From NCBI GenBank assembly GCA_049323835.1, contig JBMOOJ010000130.1:1-53823 (forward strand): a stretch of DNA of 53,823 nt, in the 5' to 3' direction. The notes under the pieces were generated by a model that worked only from the letters and a program-made list of their open reading frames with translations, was not told where the DNA came from and ran no database searches. This DNA comes from SG-bin9 sp049323835. Lineage in GTDB: Bacteria; Pseudomonadota; Alphaproteobacteria; Rhizobiales; Xanthobacteraceae. Made by a program: the position numbers and the translations under genes. Positions 1 through 9,080 of this stretch are shown here, piece by piece. The first letter of the stretch is position 1; every line of letters starts with the position of its first letter.

Positions 1-7
1 CCCCGGC

Positions 8-78
8 CTCGCCATAGCGCGTCGAAGACGCGCGTAACCGCGCTTATGGCTCGGCCGACCCTCCCTACAAGGGGAGGG
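8..78. repeat. Intergenic nested palindromic repeat
   Basis: Two palindromic units lie downstream of the PaaK-like gene. In the first, GCCATAGCGCG (11-21) faces CGCGCTTATGGC (39-50) around an inner CGCGTCGAAGACGCG hairpin. The second is a CCCTCCC...GGGGAGGG stem at 59-78. The second unit resembles the stem that opens the 2328-2452 repeat. Such elements are scattered between genes in Bradyrhizobium-like genomes, which is family knowledge recalled and not searched here. It could also serve as a transcription end for the minus-strand operon. Confidence 0.6.
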
Positions 79-104
79 ATTACCCAACTTCCAAGAATGA
101 TGAT

Positions 105-1337
105 CTAGCTGATCGGCCGTTCGTCGGCGATGATCTTGCCGTCATTTGGCAGTGAGCCGACAGCCACCAGCGACACCGCGCCCTTGAGCTTGGCGACAGC
201 TTGCAGCGTCGCCGCGACCTGATCGCGCAGGCTCTCACCAGGCGAGGCGCATTCCGCCTTCAGCATCATCGCATCGCTCTCGCCCTCGCGCGTGACGACG
301 AGGCGCAGCCGCCCGAGTTCCGGATGCCGCTTGCCGACTTCCGAGACCTGCTCCGGCCGCACGAACATGCCTTTGACCTTCGCGGTCTGGTCGGCGCGGC
401 CCATCCAGCCTTTGATGCGGGCGTTGGTGCGTCCGCACGGGCTCTGGCCCGGCATGATCGCGGTGAGGTCACCAAGTGCGAAACGAATCCATGGATGATG
501 CGGATCGAGCGAGGTGACGACGATTTCGCCGACATCGCCGTCGGGCACCGGATCGCCGGTGCCGGGCTTCACCACCTCGACAATCAGGTCTTCGCTGATG
601 ACGAGGCCCTCGCGCGCGCGTGTCTCGTAGGCGATCACGCCGAAGTCGGCGGTGCCGTACATCTGGTAGGCATCGACGCCGCGCGATTTCATCTCCTCCT
701 GGAGCGATTTCGGAAACGCCGCGCCGGATACCATCGCGCGCTTGATGCAGGAAGCATCGCGCCCGGCTTTCTCGGCTGCGTCGAGGAGAATCTTCAGGAA
801 GTCCGGCGTGCCGCTGTAGGCGATCGGCCGATAGGCTTCGATCACCTCGAACTGCTGCTCCGTATTGCCGGGACCGGCCGGGATCACCGCGCAGCCGAGT
901 GCGCGCGCCGAGCCGTCGAAGATGAAGCCGCCCGGCGTCAGATGATAGCTGAAGGTGTTGAGCACGATGTCGCCGGGGCGAAAGCCGGCGGCGAACAGCG
1001 CCCGCGCGCCCCGCCAGCAATCGGGTTTGGTGCCTTCCGGTTCGAAGATCGGGCCGGGCGAGGTGAACAGCCGGGCGAATGAGCCGGGCTTTTTCGGTAC
1101 GAAGCCGCCGAACGGCGGCGCAGCCCTGTGCAGAGCCGGGAGGTCGGACTTGCGCAGCACCGGCAATGTCGCGAGCGCGGCGCGGCTCGTGATCGCCTCG
1201 GGCTTGATGCCGGCGAGATGGTTGGCGTAGCCCGGTGCGCTCATGGCGGCGCGCAGCACGTCCGGCAGAGCCTTGAACAGGCTCGTGTCGCGCTCTGCGG
1301 GATCGCGGGTTTCGAGAGCGTCGTAATGGGCGGTCAT
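105..1337 (-). CDS. Phenylacetate-CoA ligase family (PaaK-like) enzyme
   Basis: A 410-aa adenylate-forming enzyme of the PaaK/phenylacetate-CoA ligase type, expected to make an acyl-CoA from a carboxylic acid, ATP and CoA in the cytoplasm. Visible motifs are SGAAFPKSL (204-212), YQMYGTADFG (224-233, equivalent to the YGxTE region) and RFALGD (285-290). The usual TSGTTG phosphate loop is replaced by a TSPGP-like stretch near residue 92, so activity or substrate may differ from true PaaK. The ATG is preceded by GAAGGA. It is the last gene of the minus-strand transporter operon, separated from the LivF-type ATPase by a 107-bp palindromic repeat. The substrate cannot be told from sequence; the link to transport is inference from position. 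Confidence 0.85.
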   Translation of the reverse strand: MTAHYDALETRDPAERDTSLFKALPDVLRAAMSAPGYANHLAGIKPEAITSRAALATLPVLRKSDLPALHRAAPPFGGFVPKKPGSFARLFTSPGPIFEPEGTKPDCWRGARALFAAGFRPGDIVLNTFSYHLTPGGFIFDGSARALGCAVIPAGPGNTEQQFEVIEAYRPIAYSGTPDFLKILLDAAEKAGRDASCIKRAMVSGAAFPKSLQEEMKSRGVDAYQMYGTADFGVIAYETRAREGLVISEDLIVEVVKPGTGDPVPDGDVGEIVVTSLDPHHPWIRFALGDLTAIMPGQSPCGRTNARIKGWMGRADQTAKVKGMFVRPEQVSEVGKRHPELGRLRLVVTREGESDAMMLKAECASPGESLRDQVAATLQAVAKLKGAVSLVAVGSLPNDGKIIADERPIS

Positions 1338-1354
1338 GGACGGTCCTTCAGGCC

Positions 1355-1460
1355 GTCATCCTGAGGTGGGCGAGCAGCGCGAGCCCCTCGAAGGATGAAT
1401 GTTGTTCGTCTCAGGCCATCCTTCGAGGCTCGCCGTAGCCGGCTCGCTCCTCAGGATGAC
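1355..1460. repeat. Nested inverted repeat (GTCATCCTGAGG family)
   Basis: Outer arms are GTCATCCTGAGG (1355-1366) and CCTCAGGATGAC (1449-1460). Inner arms are CCTCGAAGGATG (1386-1397) and CATCCTTCGAGG (1417-1428). The element fills the gap between the PaaK-like gene and the LivF-type gene, and its edge is only 3 bases from the livF-type stop. Elements of this kind are abundant between genes in Bradyrhizobium relatives (family knowledge). It may act as a transcript stabiliser or processing site within the operon. Confidence 0.75.
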
Positions 1461-1463
1461 GTT

Positions 1464-2306
1464 TTAAAGCCACCGCTTCCGGCGCTTGAAGCTCTTCAGG
1501 TTCTTGAAGCTCTTGCGCTGGTCGCCCGCGCCGCCGAGGTAGAATTCCTTCACGTCCTCGTTGTCGCGCAGCTCGGCCGCGGTGCCGTCGAGCACCACTT
1601 TGCCCTGTTCCATGATGTAGCCGTGGCTCGCGACCGAGAGCGCCGCACGCGCGTTCTGCTCGACCAGCAGGATCGTAACGCCGAGGTCGCGGTTGATCTG
1701 CTGGATGATGCCGAACACCTCTTTCACCAGCAGCGGCGAGAGGCCCATCGACGGCTCGTCCATCAGGATCAGCTTCGGGCGCGCCATCAGCGCGCGGCCG
1801 ATCGCCAGCATTTGCTGTTCGCCGCCCGAGAGATAGCCGGCGAGGCCGGTGCGCTCGCGCAGCCGGGGGAAATACTTGAACACCATGTCGATGTCGGCAT
1901 CGACCTGATTGTCGCTGCGGGTGAACGCGCCGAGCTTCAGATTCTCCAGCGACGTCATGTCGGCGACGATACGGCGGCCTTCCATCACCTGGAAGATACC
2001 CTTGCGGACGATCTTGTCGGGGTCGACGCCGTCGATGCGCTCGCCGTTGAACAGGATTTCGCCGCGCGTCACTTCGCCTTCCTCGGTCTTGAGCAGACCG
2101 GAAATGGCCTTCAGCGTGGTCGACTTGCCGGCGCCATTGGCCCCTAACAGCGCGACGATCGCGCCCTTCGGCACGTCGATCGAAAGCCCGCGCAGCACGA
2201 GGATGACGTTGTCGTAGACGACCTCGATGTTGCGCACGGCCAGCAGGTTGTCGGCAGCCGGCGCTGACGTGACCTTTCCGGTATTCGCGTTCGTCGTTAG
2301 TTGCAC
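1464..2306 (-). CDS. Branched-chain amino acid-type ABC transporter ATPase (LivF type)
   Basis: A cytoplasmic ATPase of a HAAT-family importer. It shows Walker A GANGAGKST, ABC signature LSGGEQQ, Walker B LILMDEPSMGL and the H-loop region LLVEQN. The open frame continues upstream through a palindromic repeat as low-complexity sequence. The proposed start is therefore the GTG at 2306, preceded by GGAG at a 7-nt spacing, giving 280 aa, close to the usual LivF size with a short N-terminal extension. The C-terminus (KSFKNLKSFKRRKRW) is unusually basic. It pairs with the LivG-type ATPase at the head of the same operon. Confidence 0.9.
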   Translation of the reverse strand: MQLTTNANTGKVTSAPAADNLLAVRNIEVVYDNVILVLRGLSIDVPKGAIVALLGANGAGKSTTLKAISGLLKTEEGEVTRGEILFNGERIDGVDPDKIVRKGIFQVMEGRRIVADMTSLENLKLGAFTRSDNQVDADIDMVFKYFPRLRERTGLAGYLSGGEQQMLAIGRALMARPKLILMDEPSMGLSPLLVKEVFGIIQQINRDLGVTILLVEQNARAALSVASHGYIMEQGKVVLDGTAAELRDNEDVKEFYLGGAGDQRKSFKNLKSFKRRKRWL

Positions 2307-2327
2307 AACGCTGCTCCAGTCTGATTT

Positions 2328-2452
2328 CCCTCCCCCTTGTGGGGAGGGAGGCAACTCGCGAGCCCTGCGAGCGAGGTGCAGGGCGGGGGTGTGGCCCCCA
2401 CCCGGGCCTTCGCTTCGCTCGGCCCACCCTCCCCACGCTTCGCGGGGGAGGG
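2328..2452. repeat. Palindromic intergenic repeat (CCCTCCC type)
   Basis: A composite element opens with the CCCTCCCCC...GGGGAGGG hairpin (2328-2348) and closes with CCCTCCCCACGCTTCGCGGG (2427-2446). Between these lie GCGAGCCCTGCGAGCGAGG-like and TTCGCTTCGCTCGG-like stems. It sits between the binding-protein gene and the LivF-type gene, and it creates a spurious N-terminal extension of the livF reading frame. Confidence 0.75.
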
Positions 2453-2466
2453 ACAAGGCTGCTGGT

Positions 2467-3735
2467 TTACCAGCCGAGCCATTCGGCCTTGCGCGGAAGG
2501 TCGATGGTCTTGACCTTCTCGAGCTTGATGGTGCCGTTCTTGACGAGATCGCCCACGGCCGCATCGGTCGCACCCGCGACCTTCATGCGATAGAGATCGA
2601 CCTTGAGCGTGCCGCGATGATCCTTCTCGGTCCAGGTCGAGGCATTGCAGACCCCCTCGAGGCCGGCCGGGACCCAATCCTTCTTCTGATAGAAGGCCTT
2701 CTTGACGTTCGGCCCGTTTGCGCCGCCGTTCTTCGACGCCCAGTCGAGCGCTTCGCGCATGTAGAGCGCAGTGCAGACGCCGGCGATGTAATGAACTGGG
2801 CGATAGGCGTTGCCCGACGCATCCGACATCTTCGAAATTTCCTGCACCGTCTTCATGCCGGGTGCGTTGCCGCCCCACGCCACCGGCGTGCGCATCGGGA
2901 ACACGACGCCGTCGGCCGCATCGCCTGCCGCCTTTGCCGCGTTCTCGTCCATGCCCCAGACGTTGCCGAGGAACTGCACGTTGACGCCGGCGGTCTTGCA
3001 GGCCTTCAGCACCGAGATGTTCGAGCCTGCAGTGTTGCCGAGGTAGGCGTAGTTGGCACCCGAGCTCTTGAGCGTCAGGCACTGCGCGCTGTAGTCGCCC
3101 GGCGTCAGCGCGAACTGCACCGGCGGCAGCACGTCGAAGCCGAGTTCCTTGGCGAGCGTTTCACCGGCTTCCTTCGGTGCGTTCGGGTAGGGATGGTTCG
3201 CGCCCATGTGGACGTACTTCGGCTTGCCGGACTGGCCCTTGGACTTCCAGTCTTCCGCCGCCCACGTCAGCATGCCGCGCAGCGCGTCCGAGTAGCTCGG
3301 GCCGTAGAAGAGATTGTAAGGCGCTGCCTTGCCCTTGCCGCCCGCGCCTGTTGGATCGGTCAGCGCGCCGGCGTAGGAGGCCGACATGTACGGGATCTTG
3401 TCGTCGGAGACGAAACCGATCAGCGCTTCGGTATCCGCCGTGCCCCATCCGAGAATGGCCGAGACCTTTTCGCCGCCCGACCACTTCTTGTACTGCGCAA
3501 CGGCGCGCGGCACCTGATAGCCGTAGTCGACGGTGTCAACGTTGAACTTGCCGCCGTTCTTGTTGATCCAGGCGAAGGCATCGGCGATGCCCTGGCCGAA
3601 CGGCGTGCCGACGTCCGATGTCGGGCCGGAATAGTCCGCGAGATGGCCGACATTGACCTGCGCCTGTGCGGCGCCGCCGGAAACGGCGAGCGCGATCAGA
3701 AACGACGCGCTTCCGAGCAGTGTTTTCATCTTCAT
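2467..3735 (-). CDS. Periplasmic substrate-binding protein of branched-chain amino acid-type ABC transporter
   Basis: A 422-aa type I periplasmic binding protein (LivK/HAAT family). The signal peptide spans residues 1 to about 26 and ends in a GGAAQAQ-like cleavage region. The mature part begins VNVGHLADYSGP, the usual first strand of the family. The ATG at 3735 follows an AGGAAG ribosome-binding site. It lies in the operon between the LivM permease and the LivF ATPase. HAAT proteins bind amino acids but also aromatic acids, amides and other carboxylates. The CoA ligases in the same operon favour a carboxylic acid ligand, which is inference. Confidence 0.92.
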   Translation of the reverse strand: MKMKTLLGSASFLIALAVSGGAAQAQVNVGHLADYSGPTSDVGTPFGQGIADAFAWINKNGGKFNVDTVDYGYQVPRAVAQYKKWSGGEKVSAILGWGTADTEALIGFVSDDKIPYMSASYAGALTDPTGAGGKGKAAPYNLFYGPSYSDALRGMLTWAAEDWKSKGQSGKPKYVHMGANHPYPNAPKEAGETLAKELGFDVLPPVQFALTPGDYSAQCLTLKSSGANYAYLGNTAGSNISVLKACKTAGVNVQFLGNVWGMDENAAKAAGDAADGVVFPMRTPVAWGGNAPGMKTVQEISKMSDASGNAYRPVHYIAGVCTALYMREALDWASKNGGANGPNVKKAFYQKKDWVPAGLEGVCNASTWTEKDHRGTLKVDLYRMKVAGATDAAVGDLVKNGTIKLEKVKTIDLPRKAEWLGW

Positions 3736-3782
3736 CGTTCTTCCTCCGCGAGGTCTCTGTTATTCCCCGGCCCGCTTTGACC

Positions 3783-4856
3783 TCAGTGTGAAAACGGGTA
3801 GAGCTTCCAGTAAGCCTTGATCTGCCGCCACCTGTGCGCCAGACCGTCCGGCTCGAAAATCAGAAACACGATAATGATCACGCCGATCGCAACCTCGCGC
3901 AGGAACGCGATGTTGTTCTTGAGCCCAAGCATCTGATCGATCGGCGATCCGCGCAATGCGACGCTCAGCCACTCCATCGATTCCGGCAGCAGCACCATGA
4001 AGGCGGTGCCCATCAGCGTTCCCATGATCGACCCGATGCCGCCGATGATGATCATCGCGAGAAAGATGATCGAGCGGTCGATGCCGAAGCCTTCGTTAGA
4101 AACGACCTGATTGTAATGCGCATAAAGCGCGCCGCCGACGCCGGCGAAGAACGCGGCAAGGCCGAACGACAGCGTGCGGTACTTGGTCAGGTTGATGCCC
4201 ATGATTTCGGCGGAGAGATAATGGTCGCGCACAGCCACCAGCGCGCGGCCGTCGCGAGTCCGCATCAGGTTGGTCACGAGCAGGTAGCAGACCACGAGAT
4301 ACGCGAGCACCACGTAGAAATAGTTGCGGTCGCCGCGGATCGGATAGCCGAAGATCGAGAACGGTTTGGCAATCGCCGGCACCGAGCCGCCGGTGAACCA
4401 GTCGGCGCGGCCGTAGAAGTCGAGCAGGATGTACTGCGCGGCCAGCGTCGCGATGACGAGATAGAGGCCCTTCAGCCGCGCGGCCGGCAGGCCGAAGATC
4501 AGGCCGACGAACGCGGTGACGACACCGGCCAGTGGGATCGCGAAGAACACCGGGATCGGGAAGTGGTTCGACAGATACGCCGAGGTGAAGGCGCCGAGGC
4601 CGAAGAACGCCGCGTGGCCGATGGAGATCTGCCCGGTGAAGCCGACGAGGATGTTCAGCCCCAGCGCGGCGATGCCGAAGATGCCGATCTGGATCAGGAT
4701 GCTGAGCCAATATTGGCTGAGTAACATCGGCGCGAAGCAGATCGCCACGATGCCGAGGATCGCAAAGTTGCGGCTCGTCTTCGTCGGGAAAATGGTGGTG
4801 TCGGCACCGTAGGAGGTGCGGAAATCACCGGCGGGAAGAAGGGTGCTGCTCGCCAT
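3783..4856 (-). CDS. ABC transporter permease (LivM type)
   Basis: A 357-aa integral membrane permease with about ten hydrophobic segments and the LivM-type core ALGLNILVGFTGQISIGHAA. It forms the inner-membrane channel with the LivH-type protein encoded just upstream; only 3 nt separate the two genes. The N-terminus (about 30 aa) is polar and longer than in minimal LivM proteins. The C-terminus after the last helix reads EPDGLAHRW, which is typical of the family. Confidence 0.93.
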   Translation of the reverse strand: MASSTLLPAGDFRTSYGADTTIFPTKTSRNFAILGIVAICFAPMLLSQYWLSILIQIGIFGIAALGLNILVGFTGQISIGHAAFFGLGAFTSAYLSNHFPIPVFFAIPLAGVVTAFVGLIFGLPAARLKGLYLVIATLAAQYILLDFYGRADWFTGGSVPAIAKPFSIFGYPIRGDRNYFYVVLAYLVVCYLLVTNLMRTRDGRALVAVRDHYLSAEIMGINLTKYRTLSFGLAAFFAGVGGALYAHYNQVVSNEGFGIDRSIIFLAMIIIGGIGSIMGTLMGTAFMVLLPESMEWLSVALRGSPIDQMLGLKNNIAFLREVAIGVIIIVFLIFEPDGLAHRWRQIKAYWKLYPFSH

Positions 4857-4859
4857 GGA

Positions 4860-5753
4860 TCAGATCCGCTCGATATCCTTGGTGCCGAACAGGCCGTAAG
4901 GCTTGATCATGAGCACGATGATGAGAACGTAGAAGGGGGCGACCTCGTAGAGATTGCCCCAGTGCAGGTACTGGCTGTCGACGAACTGGGCGAGGTTCTC
5001 TAGCAAGCCGATGATGATGCCGCCGAGCACCGCGCCTCCGACGCTGTCGAGGCCGCCGAGGATCACCGCCGGGAACACCTTGATGCCGTAGCCGGCGAGG
5101 CCGGCCGAGACGCCGTTCACCACCGCGACGACGACGCCGGCGACCGCCGACACCACCGCCGAGATCGCCCAGGCGACGGCGAAAACGTTTTTCACCGAAA
5201 TGCCGAGCGACTGCGCGACCTGCTGGTTGAAGGCGGTCGCGCGCATCGCGAGGCCGTACTTCGAGGCTTTGAAGAAGTAGGCCATGCCCGCCATCATCAG
5301 GCCCGAGACGATGAGGCTCATGAGGTAGACGGTCTGGATGGTCAGGCCGAAGATCTGCACGGTCTTGGTCGCGAACACCGGCGGGAACGGCTGCAGGTTG
5401 ACGCCGAAGATCCACTTCATCAGCGCCTGGAACACGGTCGAGAGTGCGATCGTTACCATGATGACCGAGATGATCGGTTCGCCGATCATCGGCCGCAGAA
5501 TGATGATCTGGATCAGCACGCCGAAGATGAACATAAAGACGAGGGTGATCGGCATGCCGATCCAGAACGGCACCTGGTACTTCGTCAGCAGCGCCCAGCA
5601 GACCCACGCGCCGACCAGCAGCAGTTCGCCCTGCGCGAAGTTGACGACTTGCGTCGCCTTGTAGATCAGCACGAACGACATCGCGACGACGCCGTACAGC
5701 GTGCCGACCACGAGGCCGTAGATCAGGAGTTGAGCAAGCAGTTCCCAGTTCAT
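4860..5753 (-). CDS. ABC transporter permease (LivH type)
   Basis: A 297-aa hydrophobic permease. The N-terminal block LIYGLVVGTLYGVVAMSFVLIYKAT and the following VVNFAQGELL motif are LivH hallmarks. It lies 4 nt downstream of the acyl-CoA ligase gene and 3 nt upstream of the LivM gene, so all three must be co-transcribed. The C-terminal YGLFGTKDIERI also matches the family. Confidence 0.93.
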   Translation of the reverse strand: MNWELLAQLLIYGLVVGTLYGVVAMSFVLIYKATQVVNFAQGELLLVGAWVCWALLTKYQVPFWIGMPITLVFMFIFGVLIQIIILRPMIGEPIISVIMVTIALSTVFQALMKWIFGVNLQPFPPVFATKTVQIFGLTIQTVYLMSLIVSGLMMAGMAYFFKASKYGLAMRATAFNQQVAQSLGISVKNVFAVAWAISAVVSAVAGVVVAVVNGVSAGLAGYGIKVFPAVILGGLDSVGGAVLGGIIIGLLENLAQFVDSQYLHWGNLYEVAPFYVLIIVLMIKPYGLFGTKDIERI

Positions 5754-5757
5754 GATG

Positions 5758-7686
5758 TCATTCCGCTGCCTGGCTCGTGCGTGATGTTTGCAGGTCGACC
5801 ACCTTCAGTGTCGTGCGGACACGCTGCGTGGTGCCGTCCTGGAAACGAATGACGGTATCGACGTCGATGTCCGGCTTCCCGGCGTAGATCGCCGCGATAA
5901 TGTCGTCGTACTTCTCGTTGATGACGCTGCGGCGCACCTTGCGGGTGCGGGTCAGTTCGCCGTCGTCGGCATCCAACTCCTTGTAGAGCAGCAGGAAGCG
6001 CGAGATGCGCTGTGCCGGCGGCAGCGTCGCGTTGACCGTCTCGACTTCCTTCTGCAGCAGTGCGTACACCTCAGGCCGCGAAGCGAGGTCGGTGTAGGTG
6101 GTGAAAGAGATGCGCTTCTTCTCCGCCCACTTCGAGATAATCGAGTAGCGGATGCAGATCATCGCCGCGAGGCTGTCGCGGCCGGCGCCGAGCACGACGG
6201 CTTCGGCGATATAGGGCGAGAACTTCAGCTTGTTCTCGATGTACATCGGCGAGAAGCGGTCGCCGCGCGAGGTTTCTGCCAGATCCTTGATGCGGTCGAT
6301 GATGACGAGTTGCTTGTTGTCGTTGAAATAGCCGGCATCGCCGGAATACATCCAGCCGTTGCGCAAATCAGCATTCGTTGCGGCCTCGTTCTTGTAGTAG
6401 CCGAGGAACATGTTGGGGTGCTTCACCACCACCTCGCCGACGCCGTTCTGGTCAGGCTGTTCGATCTTGATCTCGACTTCCTTGCCCATGGCGATGCCGG
6501 TCGTATCCGGATCGACCGCATTCGCCTCGTGCAGGGTGAAAGCGCCGAGCGTCTCGGTCTGGCCGTAGAGCGTGCGCAGCGGCACGCCCATGGCGCGGAA
6601 GAACTTGAACGTATCGGGGCCGAGCGCCGCGCCGCCGGTGGCGGCCGAGCGCAGGCGCGTGAAGCCGAGCCGGTCGCGCAGGGAGCGAAACAACAGCACA
6701 TCGCCGGTCGTCGAATGCGCGTTACGGGCGAGCGCCGACAGGCCGGCATTCATGCCGATCTCGTAGAGCTTCTGCTTCAGCGGCGAGGCATCCATCACCC
6801 GCGCACGCACGTCGGCGGCGATCGATTCCCAGACACGCGGTGCGAACAGCACGAACGTCGGCGCGATCTCGCGGAAGTCATTCATCATCGTATCGGGTTC
6901 TTCGACGAAGTTCACCTTCATCCGGCTGAGCAGCCCTTTGCCGAGCGCATAGACCTGCTCCATAATCCACGGCAGCGGAAGCACCGAAACGTATTCGTCC
7001 TCCGGGCCTTTCGGATCGAAGGCCAGATAGGTCGCGCAGTGGCGCAGCACCCGGCCGGCTGCCAGCATCGCCAGCTTGGGGTTGGCGGTGGTGCCCGAGG
7101 TCGTGCAGAGGATGGCCGTTGTCTCGCTATCGGTCGCATCCACAAGCCGGTCGTAAAGCTGCGGTTCGCGTTCGGCGCGCGCCCGGCCCCTGGCGGCGAG
7201 AGAAGCGGCATCGATCAGGCGCGGATCGTCGTATTTGCGCATGCCGCGCGGATCGGAATAGACGATGTGCTTAAGGTGCGGTGCGCGCTCGCCAAGCCCG
7301 AGCAGCTTGTCGACCTGCTCCTCGTCCTCGGCAAAGACGATCTTTGTCTCGCCGTAGTTCAGGAGATAAGCGACTTCTTCATCCAGCGCGTCGCGGTACA
7401 TGCCGAGGCTCATGCCGCCGATCGCGTGCGCCGCCACTTCCGCCGCGACCCAGTCCGGACGGTTGTCGCCGATGATACCGACGACGTCACCCTTGCCGAG
7501 GCCAAGCTCGACCATGCCGAGCGCGAAGTCGCGCACGCGGGTCTGATAGTCGTTCCAGGTGAACGGACGCCACAGACCGAGATCTTTCTCGCGTAGTGCG
7601 ATCTCCTGGCCGTGCTCCCGAGCGTTGAGCCGGAGCATCTTCGGGAAGGTGTCGGCTTTCGCGACGCGGCCGTGATAATCCATCAT
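5758..7686 (-). CDS. Long-chain acyl-CoA synthetase-type AMP-binding protein
   Basis: A 642-aa ATP-dependent acyl-CoA ligase (FadD/ACSL-like). The phosphate loop TTSGTTANPKLA (195-206) carries Ala-Asn where most relatives have Gly-x. YGQTE lies at 374-378 and the hinge region YSGDAGYFNDN...IIDRIKDL follows. Length is close to the large eukaryote-like ACSL group. Its ATG overlaps the TGA of the LivG-type ATPase gene (ATGA), and it is embedded between transporter genes. This suggests that the imported acid is thioesterified at once; that coupling is inference. Confidence 0.9.
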   Translation of the reverse strand: MMDYHGRVAKADTFPKMLRLNAREHGQEIALREKDLGLWRPFTWNDYQTRVRDFALGMVELGLGKGDVVGIIGDNRPDWVAAEVAAHAIGGMSLGMYRDALDEEVAYLLNYGETKIVFAEDEEQVDKLLGLGERAPHLKHIVYSDPRGMRKYDDPRLIDAASLAARGRARAEREPQLYDRLVDATDSETTAILCTTSGTTANPKLAMLAAGRVLRHCATYLAFDPKGPEDEYVSVLPLPWIMEQVYALGKGLLSRMKVNFVEEPDTMMNDFREIAPTFVLFAPRVWESIAADVRARVMDASPLKQKLYEIGMNAGLSALARNAHSTTGDVLLFRSLRDRLGFTRLRSAATGGAALGPDTFKFFRAMGVPLRTLYGQTETLGAFTLHEANAVDPDTTGIAMGKEVEIKIEQPDQNGVGEVVVKHPNMFLGYYKNEAATNADLRNGWMYSGDAGYFNDNKQLVIIDRIKDLAETSRGDRFSPMYIENKLKFSPYIAEAVVLGAGRDSLAAMICIRYSIISKWAEKKRISFTTYTDLASRPEVYALLQKEVETVNATLPPAQRISRFLLLYKELDADDGELTRTRKVRRSVINEKYDDIIAAIYAGKPDIDVDTVIRFQDGTTQRVRTTLKVVDLQTSRTSQAAE

Positions 7687-8504
7687 GCGCGGGCCTCCAT
7701 GCGTGCGGGCTCGTCGTCCGGCCCGACCAGCACGTCGTCCTCTTCGCCGAGATACGCGCGCTTGACGTGCGGATCGGCGAGGACGGCGCCAGGATCGCCT
7801 TCCGCGATCTTCTTGCCGAAGTCGAGCACCACCACGCGATGGGAAATATCCATCACCACACCCATGTCGTGCTCGATCATCATCACCGTCATGCCGAACT
7901 CCTCGTTCAGGTCGACGATGTAGCGCGCCATGTCTTCCTTCTCCTCGAAATTCATGCCGGCCATCGGCTCGTCGAGAAGGATGAGTTTCGGCTCGAGTGC
8001 CATGGCGCGCGCGAGTTCGACGCGCTTGCGCAGGCCGTAAGGGAGCGTGCCGGCAACGGCCTTGCGCACCGGCTGCAAGTCGAGGAAGTCGATGATCTCC
8101 TCGACCTTCTCGCGGTGCTGCAGCTCTTCGCGGCGTGCGCCGGTGAGCCAGTAGAGCGAGCCGGTGATGAAATTGTTCTTCAAGAGGTGATGGCGGCCGA
8201 CCATGATGTTGTCGAGCACGCTCATATGGTGGAACAGCGCGAGGTTCTGGAACGTGCGGCCGATGCCGAGGTCGGCGCGCGCATTCGGCTTCAGGCCGGT
8301 GATGTCCTTGCCGTGATAGAAAAGCCGGCCTTCGCTCGGCGTGTAGCGGCCGGAAATGCAGTTGACGATCGACGTCTTGCCGGCGCCGTTCGGGCCGATG
8401 ATCGAAAACAGTTCGCCTTCCTTGACGCTGAAGCTCACGTCGGTGAGCGCATGAACGCCACCGAAGCGCAAGGAAACGCCGCGCACGTCTAATGCGTGTT
8501 CCAA
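7683..8504 (-). CDS. Branched-chain amino acid-type ABC transporter ATPase (LivG type)
   Basis: An ABC ATPase with Walker A GPNGAGKTS, the LivG-style signature LPYGLRKRVELARA and Walker B LILLDEPMAGM, ending in a HDMGVVMDISHR block. I favour the TTG at 8504, because a strong GGGGAGGA lies 6 nt upstream of it. ATG codons at 8519 and 8528 are in frame alternatives with weak ribosome sites. This is the first gene of the minus-strand operon, and its stop overlaps the acyl-CoA ligase start by 4 nt. The promoter should lie in the 685-bp region shared with the divergent Crp/Fnr-type gene. Confidence 0.9.
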   Translation of the reverse strand: MEHALDVRGVSLRFGGVHALTDVSFSVKEGELFSIIGPNGAGKTSIVNCISGRYTPSEGRLFYHGKDITGLKPNARADLGIGRTFQNLALFHHMSVLDNIMVGRHHLLKNNFITGSLYWLTGARREELQHREKVEEIIDFLDLQPVRKAVAGTLPYGLRKRVELARAMALEPKLILLDEPMAGMNFEEKEDMARYIVDLNEEFGMTVMMIEHDMGVVMDISHRVVVLDFGKKIAEGDPGAVLADPHVKRAYLGEEDDVLVGPDDEPARMEARA

Positions 8505-8998
8505 ACCAATCCTCCCCATCCGGCGCATTTGTGCGCTCTTGTCGGGCGTGTGTCGCCCGAGACTAAAGACGATGCCGCCAGATGCGGCCAAGCCTGCTCA
8601 AGTCAAGCTCGTTCACGTTATGGATTTTGCCCGCAAATCGAAAAGCCGCCAAGCGAAGCTCCGGGCCAGTTTCGATATTGCGGTCGCGTCGCCGTCATCC
8701 GCAGCGTTCGCGATTGGTGTCCGTATTCGGCGGTTCCGTCAGTTGTCGGACACGTTTGGCCGGATCGTTTCCGCCGGCCAGCGGACCGTGTTGATCAATT
8801 GCCCTGAAGCCTATGGCAAAGCGGATGCCGGAAATGTCTTCTGGCCGACAATTCTTCCGGCAAATTCCTGCGGCGAGGCGGTTTGCCGCGGGAAACTCTT
8901 CGAAAATCCAAGGGTGCAGTGCAGCATACAAAGAAGAATGACGCCTCGCGGGGATGTGAACATTGTACATTGTGGGTTGCTGGCGGGTGCTGGTGTCC

Positions 8999-9055
8999 CG
9001 CTTCCGAAGTTCGCAAGGTCTCCTGCTGCAATTCCATCAGCGAACTTCGGAAGCG
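8999..9055. repeat. 16-bp perfect inverted repeat
   Basis: The arms are CGCTTCCGAAGTTCGC (8999-9014) and GCGAACTTCGGAAGCG (9040-9055), with a 25-nt loop. There is no T-run, so it is not an obvious terminator. The 11-mer GCGAACTTCGG recurs at 32791-32801 in another intergenic space, suggesting a dispersed element. It lies 135 bp upstream of the Crp/Fnr-type gene. Confidence 0.75.
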
Positions 9056-9080
9056 AGGAAACCAGTAACTTATTGACTCA

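Noticed and set aside
1355..2452. CRISPR-like repeats near the start of the window
   Set aside because: The elements are single nested palindromes, not regularly spaced direct repeats with spacers, and no cas genes are present.
2227..3780. 517-codon frame antisense to the binding-protein gene
   Set aside because: High-GC shadow of a well-supported gene on the other strand, Arg/Ala/Val-rich with no domain.
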